Below, piece by piece: positions 1 through 10,310 of a stretch of DNA of 64,000 bases. Source of the DNA: Elephas maximus indicus (taxonomy: Eukaryota; Chordata; Mammalia; Proboscidea; Elephantidae). Position 1 is the first letter of the stretch, and the number at the start of each line of letters is the position of its first letter. The notes beneath the pieces were generated by a model. The model was given only the letters and a program-made list of their open reading frames with translations, did no database searches and was not told the DNA's origin. The stretch covers positions 31,858,768 to 31,922,767 of the forward strand of contig NC_064831.1 of assembly GCF_024166365.1 (NCBI RefSeq), written 5' to 3'. Position numbers and translations under genes: made by a program.

Positions 1-299
1 TCTAACCTCCTCTTTTACAAGTTTCTTCCCCCTCAGACCTCTGCAGTGGCACTGGCCTCTGCAATACACCAGGTACACTCCCACTTGGACATCTTTGAAC
101 TTGTTATTTTCTCACCCTGAAATTCTCTTCCTTCAGATAATCACCTGACTTCAGGTCTTTACGTCTTTATGTAGATGCCGTCTTCTTCGTGGGCCTTCCT
201 TGGCCACTCTTTCTGTGTCAGACCCCTTCCATGTGGCATCTAGAACCTCTTGGTTTCACTTGTCTCCAGGGCTCTTGGCCACTTGTTTTGCTCCTGTTA
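1..299. other. No gene recognised
   Basis: Pyrimidine-rich flank with no credible open reading frame or recognised repeat. Its right part may be a degraded continuation of the LTR that follows. Confidence 0.4.
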
Positions 300-678
300 C
301 CAGTGCAACCACCAACTCTGTCATCAATCCTCCCCTGATCTAGACGGTTATCAGTGCAGGGACCCCAGGTCCAAAGGACATGATCCACTCCGGGTGCTTC
401 TTTCTTAGTGTATGAGGTCCCTCCCATCCCTGCTCAATTTTCTCTTTTATATCTCAAAAAATATTAACTCAAAATATAATCAAATCTTGCAGATTGAGTC
501 CTGTCTCATTAACATAACTGCCTCTAAACCTGCTTCATTAACATCATAGAGGTTAGGATTTACAACACACAGAATAATCAGATAAGATCACAAAATGGTG
601 AACAACCACACAATACTGGGAATCATGGCCTAGTCAAACTGATGCACACTTCTGGGGACACAATTTAATCCCTAACAC
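300..678 (-). mobile_element. MaLR/ERVL-like LTR, partial, minus strand
   Basis: This matches the left-to-right order of the other minus-strand LTRs here (3760-4299, 13666-14165): GTCATCAATC, CCCCAGGTCCAAAGGA, ATGAGGTCC, CTCATTAACATAACTGCCTC, GGATTTACAACACA, CACACAATACTGGGAATCATGG and GGGGACACAATTTAATCC. The half carrying the LTR 3' end is missing or too degraded to follow. Confidence 0.65.
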
Positions 679-1047
679 CATCGATGTGTAACCCAGAATT
701 ATGGTGACGCTAACACCCAAAAAGAGATACAGGAGCCCAAGGTTAAATTCTTCCCCCTCCTTTCCTTTGGGCAGACTGTCCTGAGACACGATGGTTCTTA
801 TGGCCTCTCAGAAGTCAGTCCTGTGAGATGCAGCAATCTGTGGCACTTGACACGAAGCAGTGGCCATGACAGAAGGTACCATATATTGGTTCTTCCTCCT
901 TTCCTGCCTCACAACTCTTTCCCTCATTCTTCCTTCCCTAGGATTTTCTCACCAATAAAGTAAGAACACATAAGTTTTGTTTCAATCTCTGCATTCTGGG
1001 AAAACTTTCTAAAATTGTAAGGCCCACATCCAACATGGACATAAACA
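679..1047. other. No gene recognised
   Basis: Apparently single-copy sequence. I see no long open reading frame and no family I can name. Confidence 0.4.
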
Positions 1048-1262
1048 CACACACCACAAAACCAGTTTCTCTTAAATCTGTTTCAACTCTTGTCAACCCT
1101 GTGTGTGTCAGAGTAGAACTGTGTTCTACAGGATTTTCAACGGCTGATTTTTCAGAAGTAGATCACCAGGCCTTTCTTCCAAAGTGCCTCTGGGTGGACT
1201 CAAACCGCCAACCTGTCTGTTGGGAGCTGAGCACATTAACCATTCGCACCACCCAGGGATTC
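1048..1262 (-). mobile_element. AfroSINE, older longer subtype, minus strand
   Basis: It carries the diagnostic order TGTGTGTCAGAGTAGAACTG, GGCTGATTTTTCAGAAGTAG, ATCACCAGGCCTTTCTTCC, CTCTGGGTGGACTCAAACC and CACCACCCAGGGATTCC. The last two blocks are the complement of the tRNA-like B box and the 5' end of the SINE. Confidence 0.85.
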
Positions 1263-1334
1263 CCCCTCCCCAGAACACATACATCCTATTCCTTCCATTC
1301 TTTACTTTCCATCTCAGCACTTATCATCGTATTT

Positions 1335-1675
1335 TATATATATATGGATATTTACTGACTTATTACTGCTTGAGTCCTTACTGGAAACCCTGGTGGTGAA
1401 GTGGTTAAGTGCTAGGGCTGCTAACCAACAGGTCAGCAGTTCAAATCCGCCAGGCGCTCCTTGGAAACTCTATGGGACAGTTCTACTCTGTCCTAAGGAT
1501 CATTTTGAGTCGGAATCGACTCGACGGCTGTGGGTTTCGTTTTTGGTTTTGGTCTCCTTACTAGAATATAATCTCTATGATTTTTTTCTATCTTGTTTAC
1601 TGTTATATCCCTAAAAAAAAACCTAAAATATAGGAAGTGCTTAATAAATATTTGTTGAATGAATGTGAAAAGGAA
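1335..1675 (+). mobile_element. L2 LINE 3' end, split by an AfroSINE
   Basis: The L2-type tail is readable after removal of the SINE at 1386-1554: CTTACTAGAATATAATCTC, a run to TATATCCC, then AGTGCTTAATAAATATTTG and TTGAATGAATG. The order agrees with the well-known mammalian L2 3' region. Confidence 0.6.
1386..1554 (+). mobile_element. AfroSINE, plus strand, with TSD
   Basis: Complete short-type AfroSINE running from AACCCTGGTGGTGAAGTGG through GTTCAAATCC and AGTCGGAATCGACTCGACGG to a TTTTTGGTTTTGG tail. It is flanked by TCCTTACTGGA (1375-1385) and TCCTTACTAGA (1555-1565), an 11-bp target duplication with one mismatch. Confidence 0.92.
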
Positions 1676-1869
1676 AATGAGTTTGATTTGAAGAAAATTA
1701 TGGAAAACCAAATTTATATGTAGGTCACCGGCTGGGAGGCGATGACTCTTTAAAGGTAGAACAGAACCAGAGAAAGTGCCATCCAGAGGGCCTAATGGCA
1801 AGTCTTGGAACTGAATCATGGGTTAGTCATTTTGTGTCCCAGTAGGTGAGACAGGTGTAGGGCGTGCTA

Positions 1870-2077
1870 CAAAAACCAAAAACCCGTTGCCAGTGAGTTG
1901 ATTCCAACTCACAGCAACTCTGTAGGACAGAGTGGAACTGCTCGGTAAGGTTTCCAAAGGTGTAAATCTTTACAGAAGCAGACAGCCGCATCTTTCTACC
2001 GCAGAGCAGCTGGTGGGTTCGAACCGTCAACTTTCAGTTAGCAGGCGAGTGCTTTAACCACTGTGCCACCACAGCTC
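1870..2077 (-). mobile_element. AfroSINE, minus strand
   Basis: It opens with the complement of the tail (AAAAACCCGTTGCCAGTGAG) and passes through CAGAGTGGAACTG, GTTTCCAAAGG, TTTACAGAAGCAGAC and GGTTCGAACC. It closes with the tRNA-head complement AACCACTGTGCCACCA. Confidence 0.9.
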
Positions 2078-2944
2078 TATAACGAAGTGAAAATAGATCC
2101 ATTTATGGTTTATGGCCTATGAAATTGAGTAAACCAGCCTCATGCACCTTGAAAGATATGTGTTTTATTGTGGTAGTTGTTGACATTTTCCAAATCTTTA
2201 ACGTAGATCTAATTTGTATTCATTTATGTTTGGGTGTAAAAATGTACTACGACTTTAGATAGCATCTTTGCTATTACTAAAAAGAAAATTTCCTAGCAGG
2301 ACTATAGCATTCTAGTTATGTTTAACCCAGAAAATCACCTTTCTTGAGAAGAAAATGCTAAAATTATATCAAATCTTCCACAGATTCAAGGCTGATATAA
2401 ACGAATTCCAGACGGGATCATCTTTGTGGGATTAGGAGAGTTACTCTGCGCTCACTTCCCCTGCCAAGGTAAACACAGGTAGCTTTTGGATCAGGTTGAA
2501 GATCAGCCACATCAGAGGCTTTTAAAGCAGTCAAGCAGTATTTATTTGAAATAAAGACTGCCTATGAAATATCTAAAATTACTTGTCTACTGGAAGCAAG
2601 ATCAATATAGAGTAATAGTGCATGGTGAGTGACTCTGAATCTAGAAAATCCTTTATTTTATCCTGGGTACAATACACTGTACCAGAAAAGTTTCTAACGA
2701 GAGAAATGGTGCACTTCAGAGGGAAAAAAAAAAAAAAAAAAAGACCCTGTTATGGATAGGATTTCAAATTGCTACCTCAGAAGAAGCTACAGCATAGTAT
2801 ATCTAGATTTCAGTAAAGCATTTGACTAAGTCAGTCACTAAATCCCGTTCCAGACCACAGGGAGAAATGAGGACTTTCCTCACAGCGCTACTGTGAGGGC
2901 TAGAGGAAAAAAAATGTGTGTGTGTATAACAAGTGTATCACCAA
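2078..2944. other. No gene recognised
   Basis: AT-rich sequence with an A-run at about 2729-2748 and a short GT run near 2915-2925. No coding feature or named repeat is supported. Confidence 0.4.
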
Positions 2945-3145
2945 AAGAGCCAACGCCATTGCTGTCAAGTCAATTCTGACTCATAACAACCCTCTAAGTC
3001 AGAGTAGAACTGTCCCGTAGGGTTTCCAAGGCTATAATATTTACAGAAGCAGACTGCCACATCTTTCTCCCTCAGAGAGGCCAGTGGGTTTGAACCGCTG
3101 ACCTCTTGGTCAGAAGTCAACCTCTTAACCACTGTGCCCTCAACT
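2945..3145 (-). mobile_element. AfroSINE, minus strand
   Basis: Typical blocks are present: GCTGTCAAGTCAATTCTGAC, CAGAGTAGAACTGTCCC, GTTTCCAAGGCTATAA, GACTGCCACATCTTTCTCCC and CTTAACCACTGTGCCC. Confidence 0.88.
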
Positions 3146-3149
3146 ACTA

Positions 3150-3325
3150 ACTTAAAGGTTGGCGGTTAGAATCCACCCACAGTACCACAGAAGAAAGGCC
3201 TGGTGCTCTGCTTCCATAAAGATTACAGCCAAGAAAACCCTATGGAGCAGTTCTACTCTGTAACACATGTGATCACCATAAGTTGGAATCAACTCAATGG
3301 CCATGGGTTTGGTTTTATATATACA
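3150..3325 (+). mobile_element. AfroSINE, plus strand, lacking part of its head
   Basis: It starts within the head (AAAGGTTGGCGGTTAGAATCC), continues through GATTACAGCCAAGAAAACCC and CAGTTCTACTCTGTAAC, and ends in GGGTTTGGTTTT. It lies back to back with the minus-strand copy just before it. Confidence 0.85.
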
Positions 3326-3356
3326 TACATGATATGTATATATATATATATATATC
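3326..3356. repeat. (TA)n microsatellite at a SINE tail
   Basis: An alternating TATA tract follows directly on the T-rich 3' tail of the preceding AfroSINE and probably grew from it. Confidence 0.7.
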
Positions 3357-3754
3357 ACACATAATTTAATTCCTCATGCAGAATAGACATTCTATAAATG
3401 GCAGTTATTAGTAGTAACAAAGCAGAAGTGTTAACTGAAGAGTTACCATGTGCAAAGGAATTAAAGACGCTCAGTGTCACCCTGAGGACAGAACTCCCAG
3501 CAAAACCCAGTGCCGTCGAGTCAACAGAGGACAGATCTAGGGCTCATTGAATTCTAGCCAAGGAGCTAAACTAGGGAGTAGAACTGAAGGAAAGTCTGAG
3601 GCTGGGACCCTTGAACACTGGTAGGTGGAATCAGGACTAGGAGACTGACTGGCCTGGAACAAGACCAGGTGAAACCTCCTGGTCAGAAAACAGTGAGCAG
3701 AAAGAAGATCAGTGGTTGCCTGGACACGGGAGGTGGGAAGAAGGAATTACAAAG
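3357..3754. other. No gene; short SINE fragment inside
   Basis: Mostly unassigned. Around 3500-3525, AAAACCCAGTGCCGTCGAGTC is a short AfroSINE 3'-end remnant on the minus strand. Confidence 0.45.
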
Positions 3755-3759
3755 GGGCA

Positions 3760-4299
3760 TGTCTTAGTCATCTAGTGCTGCTGTAACAGAAAGACCTTGA
3801 GTGGATGGCTTTAACAAAGTGCTGTTGTAACAGAAAGATCACAAGTGGATGGTTTTAACAGAGAGAAGTTCATTTCCTCACAGTAAAGTAGGCTAGAAGT
3901 CCAAATTCAGGGCTTTGGCTCCAGGGGAAGGCTTTCTCTCTCTGTCGGCTTTGGGGGAAGGTCCTTGTCCTCAATATTTCCCTGGCCGAGGAGCTCCTCA
4001 GGCACAGAGACCCCAGGCCCAAAGGACATGCTCTGCTCCCCGCACTGCTTTCTTGGTGGTATGAGGTCCCTAGTCTCTCTGCTTGCTTCTTTCTTTTATA
4101 TCTCAAGAGACTGCCTCAAGACACAGTCCAATCTTGTAGATTGAGTCCTGCCTCACTAACACAACTGCTGCCCATCCTCCCTCGTTAGCATCAAAGAGGC
4201 AGGATTTACAACATGTAGGAAAGTCACACAATACCAGGAATCATGGCCCAGGCAAATTGATCCACACATTTTTGGAAGGACAGAATTCAATCCATGACA
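3760..4299 (-). mobile_element. Solo MaLR/ERVL-like LTR with 5-bp TSD
   Basis: The 540-bp element starts TGTCTTAGTCATCTAGTGC and ends CAATCCATGACA on the plus strand. Both sides carry GGGCA (3755-3759 and 4300-4304), the 5-bp duplication expected of ERVL/MaLR elements. No internal viral genes adjoin, so it is solo. A 44-bp internal direct duplication lies at 3775-3862. Confidence 0.88.
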
Positions 4300-4527
4300 G
4301 GGCATGAGGAAACTTTTGGGAGTGATGAATATGTTCATTATGCTGATTCTGATGATGGTTTTATGAGTATATATGTATGTCAAAAGTCATCAGATTATAC
4401 GCTTTATGTACATCAACTTTAATAAGCTGGAGAAGAGAGGAGAGAAAAGGAAAGGAAGAAAGAAAACTGTTAAGCCAAATCAGAGATGTCAAAGTAGCTC
4501 GTACTGAGCCAGGAGCTAGGAAGTTAG

Positions 4528-4712
4528 GAACCAGTTGGCATCGAGTTGATTCTAACTCCTGGTGACCCCATGTGTGTCAGAGTAGAACTGTGCTCTGTCG
4601 GATTTTCAATAGCTGATTTTTCAGAAGTAGATCACCAGGCCTTTCTTTCAAAGCACCTTTGAGCAGACTCAAACCTCCAACCTTTAACCATTTGCAACAC
4701 CTAGGGACTCCA
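4528..4712 (-). mobile_element. AfroSINE, older longer subtype, minus strand
   Basis: Blocks include AACCAGTTGGCATCGAGTTG, CCCATGTGTGTCAGAGTAG, GATTTTTCAGAAGTAGATC, ACCAGGCCTTTCTTTC and CACCTAGGGACTCC. Confidence 0.88.
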
Positions 4713-4734
4713 AGAAGTTAGGAAACCCATTGCA

Positions 4735-4938
4735 AACCTTTTGTAAACCTGTTGCCGTTGAGTAGATTCCAACTCATAGCGACCATATAGGACAGAGTGG
4801 AACTGCCCCATAGGGTTTCCAAGGCTGTAATCTTTATGGAAGCAGGCCGCCACATCTTTCTTCCGTGGCTGGAGGATTTGAACTGCCAACCTTTCAATTA
4901 GCAGCCAAGCACTTAGCCAGTGTGCCACCAGGGTTCCA
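4735..4938 (-). mobile_element. AfroSINE, minus strand
   Basis: It runs from AACCTGTTGCCGTTGAGTAG through AGCGACCATATAGGACAGAG and GTTTCCAAGGCTGTAATC to TTAGCAGCCAAGCACTTAGC and TGCCACCAGGGTTCC. It is only about 22 bp from the previous copy. Confidence 0.9.
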
Positions 4939-5257
4939 TATAGGAAATTAGGAGTCAATTCCAAATGTGAGACTGGGGCTACCAAAGCTGAACGAAGAAG
5001 CAAAGGCGCAGACATGAATGGAGCAGTTTGATGTGAGGTCTAGAACTGAGAGAGACATTCCAGGGTAACCTGACAGGTGGTAGCACTCAGTGGTTTTTCT
5101 GGCTTTTTACTCTATGCCCCCAGACCCTTCAGAGGGATGTCTGTCAGGTCCAAGCAATGGACCTTAATGGAGGTGTATTCAAATACAATGCCAGGAATGG
5201 CTGTTTTGGGAGATGGTGCGCTCCCATCACAGGGGGTGTTGACGTAACTGTTGGGTG

Positions 5258-5445
5258 ATCACCTGTTCAGCATACCAAACCTGGCTACAGAATCATCTAG
5301 GAGGCTTGTTAACAGTACTCTCCCCCACCCCTGCCCCAGAACTACTGAACCTGAATCTCCAGGGGTGGCTACAGGACATCTGTATTTCTTTAAACTCCCG
5401 AGATGACACTGAGGCAGCCATGGCTGCAATTAGCTGCTGTAGAGT
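5258..5445. mobile_element. Possible hAT/MER5-like DNA transposon fossil
   Basis: The pattern AGAATCATCTAGGAGGCTTG, then CCTGAATCTCCAGGGGTGG, resembles non-autonomous hAT-Charlie elements. Terminal repeats are not clear, so the call is tentative. Confidence 0.4.
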
Positions 5446-5595
5446 TGGCCTCAATGATCTCTACATTTCCTTCTAAGTTTCTATGATTCAGTGAATGCCT
5501 TGGACATTTGAAATTATCTTTGTGTTTTATACATGGCTTTGGGGCCAGACTTCCTTCTTCCCAGAAGAGAGGCCATGGGAAATTTATTCAAAGTG

Positions 5596-5849
5596 ATTGT
5601 TGTTAGCTGCCGTGGAATCCTAGGTCAGACTGTTGTGGCCCATTGTGTTTTTATGGACTGATTTTTGGAAATAAATCACCAGGCCTTTCTTCCTGGTCTG
5701 TCTTAGCCCAGAAGCTACACTGAAACTCATTCAGCATCACAGCAACATGCAAGCCTCCACTGACAGGTGGTGGCTGTGCTTGAAGTGCATTGGGCCGGAA
5801 TTGAACCCAGGTCCCCTGCATAGAAGGACAGCATTCTACCACTGCCCTC
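5596..5849 (-). mobile_element. tRNA-Gly-headed SINE with AfroSINE-like body, minus strand
   Basis: Its plus-strand right end, read in reverse complement, gives GCAGTGGTAGAATGCTG and GGGTTCAATTCCGGC, which are tRNA-Gly-like A and B boxes. The body shares GGACTGATTTTTGGAAATA and ATCACCAGGCCTTTCTTCC with AfroSINE, and the tail is CTAACAACA-like. Flanking TSDs are TTATTCAAAGTG (5584-5595) and TTATTCAAAGTT (5850-5861). Confidence 0.85.
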
Positions 5850-5862
5850 TTATTCAAAGTTA

Positions 5863-6570
5863 TGGAGTCTCAAGTCCTGATTCCAAGGAGCAACAAAGTG
5901 TGTAAAAGCTTAGCCTACTCAAACTGTACCTATCCCTGAAGACTGGCCTGTGTCCTCAGTGGTTTTTCCCCACCTCCCCCCCCCCTCAGGCTACAGCAAC
6001 CTCTTTTCCCTCTTCTGAATTAAATAGCACCAGCTCTCTGTGTCCTATTTTGATGGGGGGAGGGAAGGGGATGAGAGCACTTCTTGTATGTTGTCTTGCA
6101 TTGTTTGTTGGGGAGTCAATAGACACGATTCATAACACCCTTCATCCCCAGCAAGTTACAAAGTAATTGAAATAAGAGGAAAGAAAAGGACATATGGAAA
6201 CCAAAATAGCACCTTAATTGCAGACAAATCTGCTGTTAGAATAGCAGAGTTCACAGTACCATCACATATCACAGGCAGCACTGGGAAGACCCCTCGCCCC
6301 AGGGCACATCCTGCCCTCATCCAATTTATATCACGGAGGAACAGAGCAAAGCAAATGCTTCTTGTGGGCAGCCTGGCCTTCAGAGGAAGGGGAAAGGAAG
6401 GAGCTTGGCTCTGGGCAGCTTCAGCACTCTCCAGTTAGAATTAGCGGGGCTTCCGGGCTAGGGCAGAGGGGGGAGAGCAGTCAGCAGTGTTACAGAAGCG
6501 AACTTCTTCCTCATTGGAGAGACCACTAGAGTGAGAAGGACATCTTCCTGCCTCCCCCAACACTGCCCTT
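5863..6570. other. No gene recognised
   Basis: Single-copy-looking sequence with short C- and G-runs (about 5980 and 6055). No convincing exon or repeat is seen. Confidence 0.4.
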
Positions 6571-6574
6571 ATTC

Positions 6575-6690
6575 CTATTTTGTATGCCTTGTCTCTCTGA
6601 TGGAATTGTAAACCCATCAAACACAGGGATTCTGTGTTATCTTCCTTTTTTTTTTCTTCAAAGCACCTGGCACTGTACTGTACTTATCAT
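6575..6690 (+). mobile_element. L2 LINE 3' fragment
   Basis: GATGGAATTGTAAACCCATC, then AAGCACCTGGCACTGTACTG, follows the order of the mammalian L2 3' end, interrupted by a T-run. Confidence 0.5.
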
Positions 6691-6814
6691 GGATAAGTAC
6701 ATGTACAACCCCATCCCCAAAAATGTTCAGGACAGGGAAGACAGGAACAAAGGAATAACAGAGGAGAGAAAGGGGAAAGGTTATAATTTGCAAGCTTATT
6801 TTAAAGATGAGTGA

Positions 6815-7705
6815 AGCATAATGGCTAAGGGTTTGGTCTCTGAAGGCAGGTGGCCTGAGTTCAAATTCTGTTTCAGCCATTTCCTAGCTATATAGGCAAG
6901 TTGCCTAAATCTCTCTTATCTGTACCTACTGTTACCAATTGCCAATCTGACACAAAGGGTCCTTGTCTTTTCCCAAGTAAGAATACAAGCAAAAGACAAA
7001 CTTTTATCTTCAGCAAGCTTTATTTTGCTTGAGTCAAGCAAAAGGAGTCCGAGGGAATCTAAACCTCTCCAAAAGACTGACTCGAAAAGGGAAGCAAGGC
7101 TAGGCCTTATATGGGTTAGGTGGAGACAATAGAGTAATGAATATTTAGTGGGCTTCATTCAAGGGGCAGGTACTTCTCAGAATGGCAGTGTGTTCATTAG
7201 GTTGCAGGTACAGCTGGAATCTAAGATGGAACCCGCTGATATTCAAGATGGAGTCCTCTTGGCAGCCCCTGGCATCACTTATTATGGCATATAGTCCACA
7301 CGCAATTGATCTTTGCACTACATCGCCATCTTCAGAGGGCTAAGGAAGGTCAAACAGCAGTCACACTCTGCTCCTCTGCGCATAGGTAACCTGCCAAGGA
7401 AGAGGGGACTAGAAAGACACTAAGAAAAAAAAAAAGGAGATAGTAATTCATGGGCTGCCCCAATCCTATCTCATGTTGAGAGGGTGGGTTCCTGTTTGCC
7501 CAACTTCTAGATGGTAATCTTTTTAAAAGCTCTTTTGTTCCGCCAGCCCAGTTAACCCTATCTGTCTCATGATAGGCTGTGGTTCATGTTATCCAACTTC
7601 TAGACGATAATCTTCTAAAAGCTCTTTTGTTCAGCCACCCACACAGTTAACCCTATCTGTCTCACTACCATGGTTCTGAGCATTAAACAGGTTTTGATCT
7701 GTCAA
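6815..7705 (+). mobile_element. MIR SINE, split by a solo LTR
   Basis: The left part reads GGTGGCCTGAGTTCAAATTC, CATTTCCTAGCTATATAGG and TTATCTGTACCTAC. The right part resumes with TGGTTCTGAGCATTAAACAG. Joining across 6930-7664 restores the MIR order, which defines the LTR edges. Confidence 0.75.
6930..7664 (-). mobile_element. Solo ERV LTR (735 bp) with 4-bp TSD, minus strand
   Basis: The element has TG..CA ends (TGTTACCAATTGCC to TATCTGTCTCA on the plus strand). It is flanked by CTAC at 6926-6929 and 7665-7668, the 4-bp duplication typical of class I (gamma-like) retroviruses. The reverse strand has AATAAAG near the end that abuts 6930, placing R/U5 there. The opposite, U3-side end holds two imperfect copies of a roughly 75-bp unit (about 7499-7570 and 7589-7664), enhancer-like in position. 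No internal viral region adjoins. Confidence 0.85.
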
Positions 7706-7715
7706 GGGCTCAGGA

Positions 7716-7945
7716 CAGGGGTTGGCAAGCTATAGCCCACAGATCACTCAGACCTGACTTCTGTTTTTGTAAATAAAGTTTTGTTTGGAATCCAGCCACA
7801 CCCATTTGCTCACATTTTGTCTTTGCCTACAGCTGCTTTTGCACTATAAGGACAGAGCTGAATAGTTGAAACAAAGATCTTACAGCCTGCAAAGCCTAAA
7901 ATATTTACAATCTGACCCTTTATTTTAAAAGTTTTCCAACCCCTG
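7716..7945. mobile_element. hAT-type non-autonomous DNA transposon
   Basis: Inverted ends CAGGGGTTGGCAAGC and TTTTCCAACCCCTG bracket a body containing TTTTTGTAAATAAAGTTTTG, CACACCCATTTGCTCAC and CAAAGCCTAAAATATTTAC. The 8-bp flanks GCTCAGGA (7708-7715) and GCTTAGAA (7946-7953) match at six of eight bases, as expected for an old hAT target duplication. Confidence 0.85.
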
Positions 7946-7999
7946 GCTTAGAACATAAGAGTTTCTTCATTACCCTTAAAAAGTAAAATATTCAGTACA

Positions 8000-8314
8000 T
8001 TTATCATCTTCTCTTTAAAGCAGTCCTCGACTCTAGCAATTAGACTTTGGTACTCCTCCCCTCTGTCATTCCATAGCACTTGGAAGAATGGCAGCTCAGA
8101 GGCATCAGACCTCCTCTAACTTCAAGGGAGGGCGGTGGGAATCAAGGTCAACAGCTCAAGGCTGATTCCTATGAGGCGGAAGCCAGACACACCTCCACCC
8201 TCCAACTTTTTACCAATTCTGACACCAGCCAGCCCTCCCACAGCACTCTCTGTTTCTCCACTGGGCTCAATAATTTGTTGCAATGGCCACACAGAACTCA
8301 CAAACCATACTCAC
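8000..8314. other. Unassigned; possibly one half of an interrupted older LTR
   Basis: GCAATGGCCACACAGAACTC just left of the next LTR, and ATTATGAGGTTTATTAGGG just right of it, read like the R-region complement of one older retroviral LTR. The identity is uncertain and no gene is seen. Confidence 0.35.
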
Positions 8315-8968
8315 TGTCTTAGGTTGGGTTTTCTAGAGAAGCAAGACCAGTAAAGTGTATAAATATATATATAGAGAGAGATTTATATCAAGGAAACAGC
8401 TCGTGCGGTTGTAGAGACTAGAACGTCCCAAGTCTGTGGATCAGGATAGAGGCCTCTCCCAAATCACGCAGCACAGAAGCTGGTGGACCCAAGATCAGCC
8501 GGTTGGAGAGCAGGACTCCTGCTCACAGGCTGTGAAGGTCAATGAATCCCAAGATTGGCAAGCAAGAGCACAAGTTTGCGGGGCTGGTGAACCCAAGATC
8601 AGCAGATCACAGAACAGCACTCTTGCTCAAAGGCTATGAAGATCAGTGAATCCCCAGACTGACAAGTAAGCTGCTAACTCAAGTCCCAAGAACCAGAGGT
8701 CAGGTAAGAGACAACTACTGGATCCAAAACAAGCCAAAAGCCTTGGCAAGGTGAGCAGGAAGGAAGTAGGTGTCCAAGAGTGGAGAGATGAAGGCTGAGG
8801 CAGTGGTAAGCTATCACAGGCCCCAGCCCCCCAGGTACCACTCAGCAGATTCCATCATGGGGGTGATCACATATCAAAGTTCAACAGGGAAGTGATCACA
8901 ACACTATACAACTGCCAAAACTGAGACTCATGGCCCAATATTGTGTTGACACACAATCTTAACCATCA
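8315..8968 (-). mobile_element. Solo ERVL-type LTR (654 bp), minus strand
   Basis: It starts TGTCTTAGGTTGGGTTTTC with a TATA/GAGA stretch and GATTTATATCAAGGAAAC, and ends ATTGTGTTGACACACAATC then TTAACCATCA. This arrangement is the reverse complement of MLT2-type ERVL LTRs. Flanks CTCAC (8310-8314) and CTCTC (8969-8973) suggest a 5-bp TSD with one change. Confidence 0.75.
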
Positions 8969-9800
8969 CTCTCACAATTATGAGGTTTATTAGGGAAGTA
9001 ACAGGTTACAATTCAGGCTTAGCAACACTCAGGATACAGCTCTTTGATCAGGATAGCTTCTTTTCAGTCATGCCGCGAGCAGGCTTCTCTCTGGTCCTCA
9101 GCTCCTTGCCCTGGCCTCTGCCCTGCTTGAACAAATGTCATGAAGCTCTTTCAGCTCTGCTGATAAGTGCCTGGAGGCACCCCACTCCTCCAGTAAGCCT
9201 TAGTCGGAAGGTGTTTAACTCTCTCGCTCCATGAGTCAGTGAGCCTAGCTCTACCGCCAAGTGCCCGGAGGCATCCTACTCTGCTAGAAAGCCTCCTGCC
9301 AGAACACCCTCAGCTCTCTTGCTCTGTGGGTTGGCACACCCATTGTGACTACCTTGCTCCCAGGGCCAGGAAGCCCACTGTGCCTTCTCCTGCTGGTCTT
9401 GTGGTTCTGGTGCCTCTGCTACTGCCGTTTCTCTACTGCTGCTTCTTGTCGTCTCTCACCATGTCTGGTGTTACTTCTCTCTCTCTCTGTCTCCTATATC
9501 TAGGAAGTTGAAAGCGCAGGGATCCTGAGTCTGAAGGATGCGCTCTGTTCCTGTTTCTTCTTTTTGGTGGTAGTCAGGTCCCCACTTTCCACCTCTGGGA
9601 TGGCTCATTTTAAGCCTAGTAACTAAAAAAAAAAAAGCCTAGTAGCATGGTAAAACTGACCAATCCCCTCATTAGGGTTCTGTACACTTTATTTGCATGG
9701 TTCTACCCCCACAAGAGTGACATGTATCTTATTTGTATTATTAACAAGCTGTCCAATCCCCTTGGTGGGCCACAAGCACCTTATTTGCATAGTCCCACCT
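8969..9800. other. Unassigned, probably LTR-derived
   Basis: Contains ATTATGAGGTTTATTAGGG, a CT-rich section around 9475-9490, GATGCGCTCTGTTCC and TTTTTGGTGGTAGTCAGG, which resemble blocks of minus-strand LTRs here. The open frames at 8980-9234 and 9239-9511 show no recognisable domain and I do not call them genes. Confidence 0.35.
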
Positions 9801-9804
9801 ACAG

Positions 9805-10310
9805 TTGAAAAGCAAAGAGGTAACCTTGAAGACCAAGGAGTGCCTGGCCCAAGCCATGATATTTTCAATCACACCATATGCACGTGAAAGCTGGACAGTG
9901 AATAAGAAAGAACGAAGAAGAACGGATGCCTTTGAATTGTGGTGTTGGCAGAGAATATTGAATATCCCATGGACTGCCAAAAGAACGAACAAATCTGTCT
10001 TGGAAGAAGTACAACCAGAATGCTCCTTAGAACCAAGGGTGGTGAGACTACATGTTACATACTTTGGACATGTTGTCAGGAGGGATCAGTCCCTGGAGAA
10101 GGACATCATGCCTGGTAAAGCACAGGGTCAGCAGAAAAGAGGAAGACACCCAATGAGGTGGATTGTCACAGTGGCTGCAACGATAGGCTCAAGCGTGGCG
10201 ACCATCAATTACGAGCGTGGCACAGGACTGGCCAGTGTTTTGTTCGGTGGCAAACAGGGTCGCTATGAGTCAGAGCCAATTCGACGGCACCTAACAACAA
10301 CAACAGTATA
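9805..10310 (+). mobile_element. RTE-clade LINE, 3' end with ORF2 C-terminus
   Basis: A 169-codon open frame (9805-10314) encodes the C-terminal region of a BovB-like RTE ORF2. Readable pieces are YARESWTVNKKERRRTDAF, LWCWQRILNIPWTAKR, FGHVVRRDQSLEKDIMPGK and the run of threonines from the CAACAACAAC tail. The reverse transcriptase core and endonuclease are absent, so the copy is 5'-truncated. The frame has stayed open through the 3' region, but it is a fragment of a mobile element and not a host gene. Confidence 0.9.

Noticed and set aside
5978-5996. G/C-run as a regulatory element
   Set aside because: Short homopolymer-like CCCCCACCTCCCC tract without further context.
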